Assembly (NCBI GenBank): GCA_963785255.1 | Contig: CAWAUR010000012.1 | Span: 399,160-463,159, forward strand | Direction of reading: 5' to 3' | Length of the DNA: 64,000 bases | Origin: Bog-159 sp963785255 | GTDB lineage: Bacteria; Acidobacteriota; Terriglobia; Bryobacterales; Bryobacteraceae | In this document: piece after piece, positions 60,234-64,000 of the stretch | Position numbering within the stretch: position 1 is the stretch's first letter | Layout of the letters: each line of letters begins with the position of its first letter | Notes under the pieces: generated by a model | The model's input: the letters and a program-made list of their open reading frames with translations, nothing else | Databases searched by the model: none | Told to the model about the DNA's origin: nothing | Translations under genes and position numbers: made by a program

Positions 60234-61871
60234 TTAACCTCCAAATAGCCGCTTAGAGGTCCTGTTTCGGCCAACGTGGGGCTTCAACAATGCCCAGAGC
60301 AGCACGATGAAAGATGCCGCAGTCGCCAAACCGCCGATACTCAAGCTTGCCGGCCAGAACTTCATGACAACCAGATTCACGCCACCGTTGAGGAAGACCC
60401 CACGAAATGCTCCGTTGGTCATATAGTATGGCGCACTGCTTCCATTGACTGTCACGGCCCACCCCGGATACAGGACGTCGGAACTGGCGAGGTACGCCGG
60501 GCCTGCGGTTGGCACTCGCAGTTCGACCCGATTAGCGGAGTAATGCTCCACCTGTACGGTGCCTGTGCTCAGCGGCCCAGTCGCCGGCGGATTCTTCCGC
60601 CTCTACCACGGCCTCATCGGCGGGTTCGAAATCGCGGCGGGCGAGATATGCCAGGGCTTCGGCTGTGTTTTTCGCAAGGTGCAGCCGCCTCACCAGGAAA
60701 AACCGTGGCAAGCTGCCGGAGTTGCGATAAATCCGCAGATCGTACGCCTCGAGCGCCACTGGCAATCGCGCCGCGGCCGGAGGCACTGGCCACTCGCTGC
60801 GTCCGGCCAGGAAGCCCACGTTCAGCGCGTTCAGCAGCGGTGACTCCGGATGAGTGACGGGAAGATTACGATCCCACCATTCGCCGCTGCAAGCAACCTC
60901 CGCAAGGCCATGACCCGCTTCAGGGCAAATGGGTTGTTTCCATCGGCAGTCGGCAGTTTCAGCATTCCCGCTCCGCCAATACCGGCCAACGCGTCTTTGC
61001 CCAGGTAGTCGATGCGCGAAGGCGGAGACGAGGTAGAGAGCAAGCCCTGGATCTTTGCGAGGACACCGGCATACTCGCTCAACTGGTGCTCGTTTTCCAT
61101 CCCGCGGTAACTTCCAAGCGCGGTATTCATGGGCGGTTCGCGCCAAAGTGTATGAGATCCGCCGCCGTGAATAGCGCGATTGCCCACAGAAGCCACACGG
61201 GCCACCGTCGTCCGATGTGCTCGAGGGCGGCCGCCGCCGTTAAAGCGGCGAAGAGGCAAAAAGCCATCAGCGCGTACTCGGCATACAACGAGCCGCGCAG
61301 TAACAGCGGTAAATGATGGAATACAAAACGGTAGACCGGCGTCTCGTCGCCCAGCATCCACACCACGGAACCTACTGTAAGACTGAAAAACAATCTGCAG
61401 TACGCGGCGCGCTTCAAGACAGGCGCGGCCAGGATAAGGGCCAGCGACAGGATTCCACAGTAAATGTAAAGAAAGGTGAAGTTAGTATTCAGCTTGAATT
61501 TAGATGGATCGAATGGAGTGAAGATATGGTAGTAATTCGGCAGTGCCAGGGAGACCAGACTCTGAACCCGCAGACCGCCCGCCCGAGCCCAGTGCCTGCG
61601 CCCTCTCCGAGGCCAGGCTATATCCGGTGAGCTGGTAGGTTGGAACCAGCTGAATCGCCGCGAGCCCCACGCCCAGGATCCAGCCGCACAGCACGGCGGC
61701 GAGAAACTTCAGCCTTGCCCCTGCCTGAAATACCAGAACGACCGACACAATGGCAGCGGCGATTACAACCACCAAGGCACTCGCCATGAAGCCTGCCAGG
61801 ATACTCAAGGCCAATCCAGCCGCCAGCACCGCAGTCCACCTGATCGTAACTTTGCGGCTCAGCCTTGCGTT
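60234..61871 (-). pseudogene. YfhO-type membrane protein, C-terminal two thirds, multiply frameshifted
   Basis: Pieces in different frames join into one multi-helix protein: WTAVLAAGLALSILAGFMAS ... AAIQLVPTYQLTGYSLASE; LPNYYHIFTPFDPSKFKLNT; LFFSLTVGSVVWMLGDETPV ... AEYALMAFCLFAALTAAAAL; MNTALGSYRGMENEHQLSEY; SPLLNALNVGFLAGRSEWPV; and YPGWAVTVNGSSAPYYMTNG AFRGVFLNGGV, the typical YfhO end. Frameshifts are near 61585, 61128, 60870 and 60575. The 5' end is cut off by the IS21 element; the missing N-terminal part continues beyond it at 63861-64000. Clearly dead. Confidence 0.8.
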
Positions 61872-61999
61872 TGTCAACTTGATTTGGCCCCTTTTGATAC
61901 TCTCATTTGGCCCCACCTGGCCTTTGTGGCGCCTGCCGGTGCAGACGCCTCTGTTTGATCCGCTTCCTTAATTGCTAACGGACCGCATCTCGCGGAATT

Positions 62000-62118
62000 A
62001 TGCCCCGTCCATTTCTTGGAGGGTCCCGGCCGTAGCAAAGCCCTGCGAGGCCGTAGGCCGAGCGTTTAGGGCGTAGCGCAGGCCGGGACCCTCCAAGAAA
62101 TTCGGACCGCCGGGGCAT
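62000..62118. repeat. 119-bp nested inverted repeat inside the IS21 element
   Basis: Perfect 20-bp arms TTTCTTGGAGGGTCCCGGCC (62012-62031) and its complement (62081-62100), an outer pair ATGCCCCG/CGGGGCAT, and smaller pairs in the centre. It lies at the end of the passenger gene, overlapping its stop. It may be a terminator or a separate small element that entered the IS. Confidence 0.85.
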
Positions 62119-62474
62119 CACTCTACCGCTGCCGGGACCTTCTTGGCCGGCTCGAACTTATGGTCGAAGGCGATCCTTTCCGTCGCCGGCAGGCGGACCC
62201 ACTGCACTTCCAGGGGTTCATCGTCCAACTCGTCACCCAGGCACTCCAGTGTCATCACCTCCGCCAACCGGGTCTCTACCCAACGCGTGCACCGCCGGGT
62301 TTCTTCCTCCCCGCCGCTTTGCCCGCCTTCGCCGATCTCCAGAGCCCGCTGGAAGGCCGCCTCCCGGTTTTCGCTGCGAAACAGGTACACGCCCTCTTCC
62401 CAGTGGCGAATCCCGCGCCCTGCCACCATCTCCGCCCACGCAATCCGCGCCCGATACCACTGTCGCCTCCTCAT
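62118..62474 (-). CDS. DUF4288-like passenger protein of the IS21 element
   Basis: 118 residues: MRRRQWYRARIAWAEMVAGR, WEEGVYLFRSENREAAFQRA, then an acidic middle and ELDDEPLEVQWVRLPATERI AFDHKF-type end. The WYxARxxW..W-EE..LFRA-type pattern resembles DUF4288 proteins. ATG overlaps the istB stop by four bases, so it is co-translated with the transposition genes. Not a normal part of IS21 elements. Function unknown. Confidence 0.65.
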   Translation of the reverse strand: MRRRQWYRARIAWAEMVAGRGIRHWEEGVYLFRSENREAAFQRALEIGEGGQSGGEEETRRCTRWVETRLAEVMTLECLGDELDDEPLEVQWVRLPATERIAFDHKFEPAKKVPAAVE

Positions 62475-63253
62475 GCTTTCGCTCCTTTGCCTTGCTTCCG
62501 CTCCAAGGTGCGCAGGAACCGGTACGACTTGTCTCCGGTATCGATGATGTGCGCCTGATCCGTCAAGCGGTCCAGCATCGCCTTGCACAACCGCGCATTC
62601 GGGATTTTAGTGGTCCACTCCGAGAACGGCAGATTCGTTGTCACAATCACCGCCGCTCTTTCGGCCCGTCCGGCGATGACTTGAAACAGCAGTTCCGCCG
62701 CCGTGTCCGGCATCACCACGTAACCCAGTTCGTCAATCACAATCAGGTCGTAACGCGTCCACCGATTCCTCACCCGCGTCAGCTCGGAGTGACCCTGGGC
62801 TTCCATCAGTTCGGTGACCATTTCCGCCGCCGTAGTGAAGCGCGCCCGCTTCCCCTGGCGGCAAGCCGCGACCCCCAGCCCAGTCGCCAAGTGCGTTTTC
62901 CCCGTGCCGGTATCACCCAGAAGAATGATCGGCTCCTTCCGCGCCAAATATCCTCCCTCACTCAGACTCCGCACCAGTCCCGCCGGTATGTGCGCGGCGC
63001 ATTGGAAGTCGAACTCCTCCAGAGTCTTCACCGCCGGAAAGCGCGCCTCCTGTATCCGCCGCGCCATCGCCTTGCGGCCGCGTTCCTCGATCTCCCCTTC
63101 CAGCAGGGCTTCCAGATAGCTCAGATAGGTCTGCTTCTCTTTCACCGCTTGTTCGGCCAGACTGGCAAACTGGCTACCCAAAGTCGGTAGTCGCAGTTGT
63201 TTGGCATACTGCCGGATGGCGGCCTCATGCATCGGTTGGACGGCGGCGCTCAT
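62471..63253 (-). CDS. istB: IS21-family ATP-binding helper IstB
   Basis: 260 residues: N-terminal helical region (YAKQLRLPTLGSQFASLAEQ), AAA+ domain with Walker A LLGDTGTGKTHLATGL, Walker B DLIVIDELGYV and sensor IVTTNLPFSEW, then AMLDRLTDQAHIIDTGDKSY RF, the family end. Complete. The ATG overlaps the istA stop (ATGA); an upstream in-frame start lies inside istA. Confidence 0.95.
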   Translation of the reverse strand: MSAAVQPMHEAAIRQYAKQLRLPTLGSQFASLAEQAVKEKQTYLSYLEALLEGEIEERGRKAMARRIQEARFPAVKTLEEFDFQCAAHIPAGLVRSLSEGGYLARKEPIILLGDTGTGKTHLATGLGVAACRQGKRARFTTAAEMVTELMEAQGHSELTRVRNRWTRYDLIVIDELGYVVMPDTAAELLFQVIAGRAERAAVIVTTNLPFSEWTTKIPNARLCKAMLDRLTDQAHIIDTGDKSYRFLRTLERKQGKGAKA

Positions 63254-63860
63254 TGGATCACCTCCGTCGTCACTTGGTCCACGGGCCACCCCGGCCGTAA
63301 CCGATCATATTCCTCCAGGCGCGGTTGCGGCCGGTCATAGCGATTCAGCGCTCCGATCTGCGCCGGCGCCACTATGCGCTGCGGCTCCCGCCCCCCGACG
63401 CTGAGCTGATAGCGCACCGCGGCTACATCCGAACACCCTAACTGCAGCGCTTCTTCCACCGCTTGTCGCACCCGCTCCGGCCCGTACTGGCGGGCCAACA
63501 GCAGCACGTCGATCATGGCGCGCGTGCCTTCCGGCTTGCCCTGCCGTTGCCGCAGCACCTCCCAGAACCGGTCGTAACTGGCCGGCCAGCGGCCTTGTGC
63601 GCGGCACTGCTCTAGCGCCGTCGATCCCGCCAACGCTCCCGGCTTCTTCACCAGCGCATCCAGGTAATGCTCTAACTCCAGCACCTTTTTATGCCGCTCA
63701 TAACACCGCTCATGCCGGGCCACCCGCTTGCCCTGATGCCAGACCTCCACATAGGCCGAGTACACCTTCACCTCGACCGTGGTGCCCACTGGCAAGGGCG
63801 CCGAGTAGAAGTTCGTCAATACCCGCACGCATCCGCTGCCATTGATGCGGCGCAGCAGAT
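63250..63860 (-). pseudogene. istA: IS21-family transposase IstA, C-terminal fragment
   Basis: About 205 C-terminal residues: RRINGSGCVRVLTNFYSAPL PVGTTVEVKV, VARHERCYERHKKVLELEHY, KKPGALAGSTALEQCRAQGR WPASYDRFWEVL and GCSDVAAVRYQLSV. This is the beta-barrel and tail of IstA; the N-terminal HTH and the DDE domain are missing, replaced by YfhO-like sequence in a different frame. Boundary is approximate (about 63840-63870). Confidence 0.85.
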
Positions 63861-64000
63861 CGCGCCCAAGTGTTGAGCCTGGGAAGCGAAGAAGCCCCCG
63901 AGTTGGTAGGCACTCGCACCGAAGTATGCCGATGCGGCGGAGAGGCCAAGATAACCGTAGCGTCTTCGTGTTCCATCGAAACCCCAAGGTCTCTGAGTAA
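63861..64000 (-). pseudogene. YfhO-type membrane protein, N-terminal part beyond the IS
   Basis: Open to the window edge in the frame reading RPWGFDGTRRRYGYLGLSAA and SAYFGASAYQLGGFFASQAQ HLGAICCAA. An LGLS..A..FGA.A..LGGFF..Q.QHLG pattern is what YfhO proteins have in their N-terminal membrane region. It is in the same orientation as, and would precede, the YfhO fragment that resumes at 61871; only a short stretch seems lost. Confidence 0.6.

Larger units (their letters stand above)
61872..63860 (-). mobile_element. IS21-family element, 5'-truncated, with passenger gene
   Basis: Right end near 61872 begins TGTCAACTTGATTTGGCCCC and repeats the pattern (TCTCATTTGGCCCC), as in IS21 termini. 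Inside are istB and the last ~205 codons of istA, plus a passenger gene. At about 63860 the istA frame gives way to YfhO-like sequence, so the left end, the DDE catalytic domain of IstA and the left terminal repeat are gone. The element sits within the yfhO gene and cannot transpose by itself. Confidence 0.8.

Noticed and set aside
63250..63987. istA start at a TTG near 63987
   Set aside because: The first 40 residues of that frame do not resemble IstA; another frame in the same DNA matches a YfhO membrane region.
1..64000. tRNA, rRNA or riboswitch
   Set aside because: No cloverleaf, rRNA segment or known riboswitch core was recognised by eye in the intergenic regions; a covariance-model search would be needed to exclude them.

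Overview
The window is a GC-rich stretch of a Gram-negative soil-type bacterium. The mix of genes (CRTAC1/UnbV FG-GAP protein, S9 and M1 peptidases, PQQ-propeller membrane protein, LytS-type kinase, UdgX, P- and L-ring flagellar genes) and several interspersed palindromes point to Acidobacteriota, probably the Bryobacterales/Solibacter group. That placement is inference from gene content and style; no rRNA or tRNA gene was seen.

Layout. Positions 1-2 kb hold the start of a NIPSNAP gene, a shrunken cytochrome c and a solitary actin-fold ATPase. From about 1.9 to 25.5 kb lies a flagellar island. A 17-gene minus-strand operon runs fliK-flgD-flgE-fliN-fliO-fliP-fliQ-fliR-flhB-flhA-flhF-fliA-fliN2-membrane coiled coil-sigma54 regulator-pentapeptide protein, most joints being 4-bp overlaps or short gaps. 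Divergent from it is flgF-flgG-flgA-flgH-flgI-flgJ. A 59-61 bp tandem repeat array separates this from fliS-flaG (minus) and fliM-flbD-motA-motB (plus), the latter two units sharing an intergenic region with two facing sigma28-type promoters. Together these encode the export gate, rod, hook, rings, switch and stator plus the regulators; flagellin, FliD, FliE-J and FlhG are not in the window.

From 25.5 to 60 kb is an accessory half: a CRTAC1 protein, a glycoside hydrolase, a coiled-coil protein, a frameshifted UdgX, an aminotransferase-S9 peptidase-histidine kinase operon, a diguanylate cyclase, a FecR protein, a frameshifted radical SAM gene, a TolC/HlyD/EmrB efflux operon (HlyD frameshifted), a gutted M1 peptidase, a HicAB toxin-antitoxin pair, a PQQ-propeller protein, duplicated coiled-coil genes, ilvE, nagA, an M1 aminopeptidase and two Uma2 genes. 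The last 4 kb hold a decayed YfhO-type gene split by a 5'-truncated IS21-family element that carries a passenger gene.

The most striking locus is 37.26-38.46 kb. Three tandem ~360-bp units each carry, on the minus strand, a 25-residue hydrophobic peptide gene with a strong ribosome binding site. On the plus strand each carries a promoter-to-terminator unit predicted to make a ~175-nt antisense RNA covering the whole peptide gene and its ribosome binding site. A fourth unit is decayed. This has the architecture of a repeated type I toxin-antitoxin locus, and I do not recognise the peptide family.
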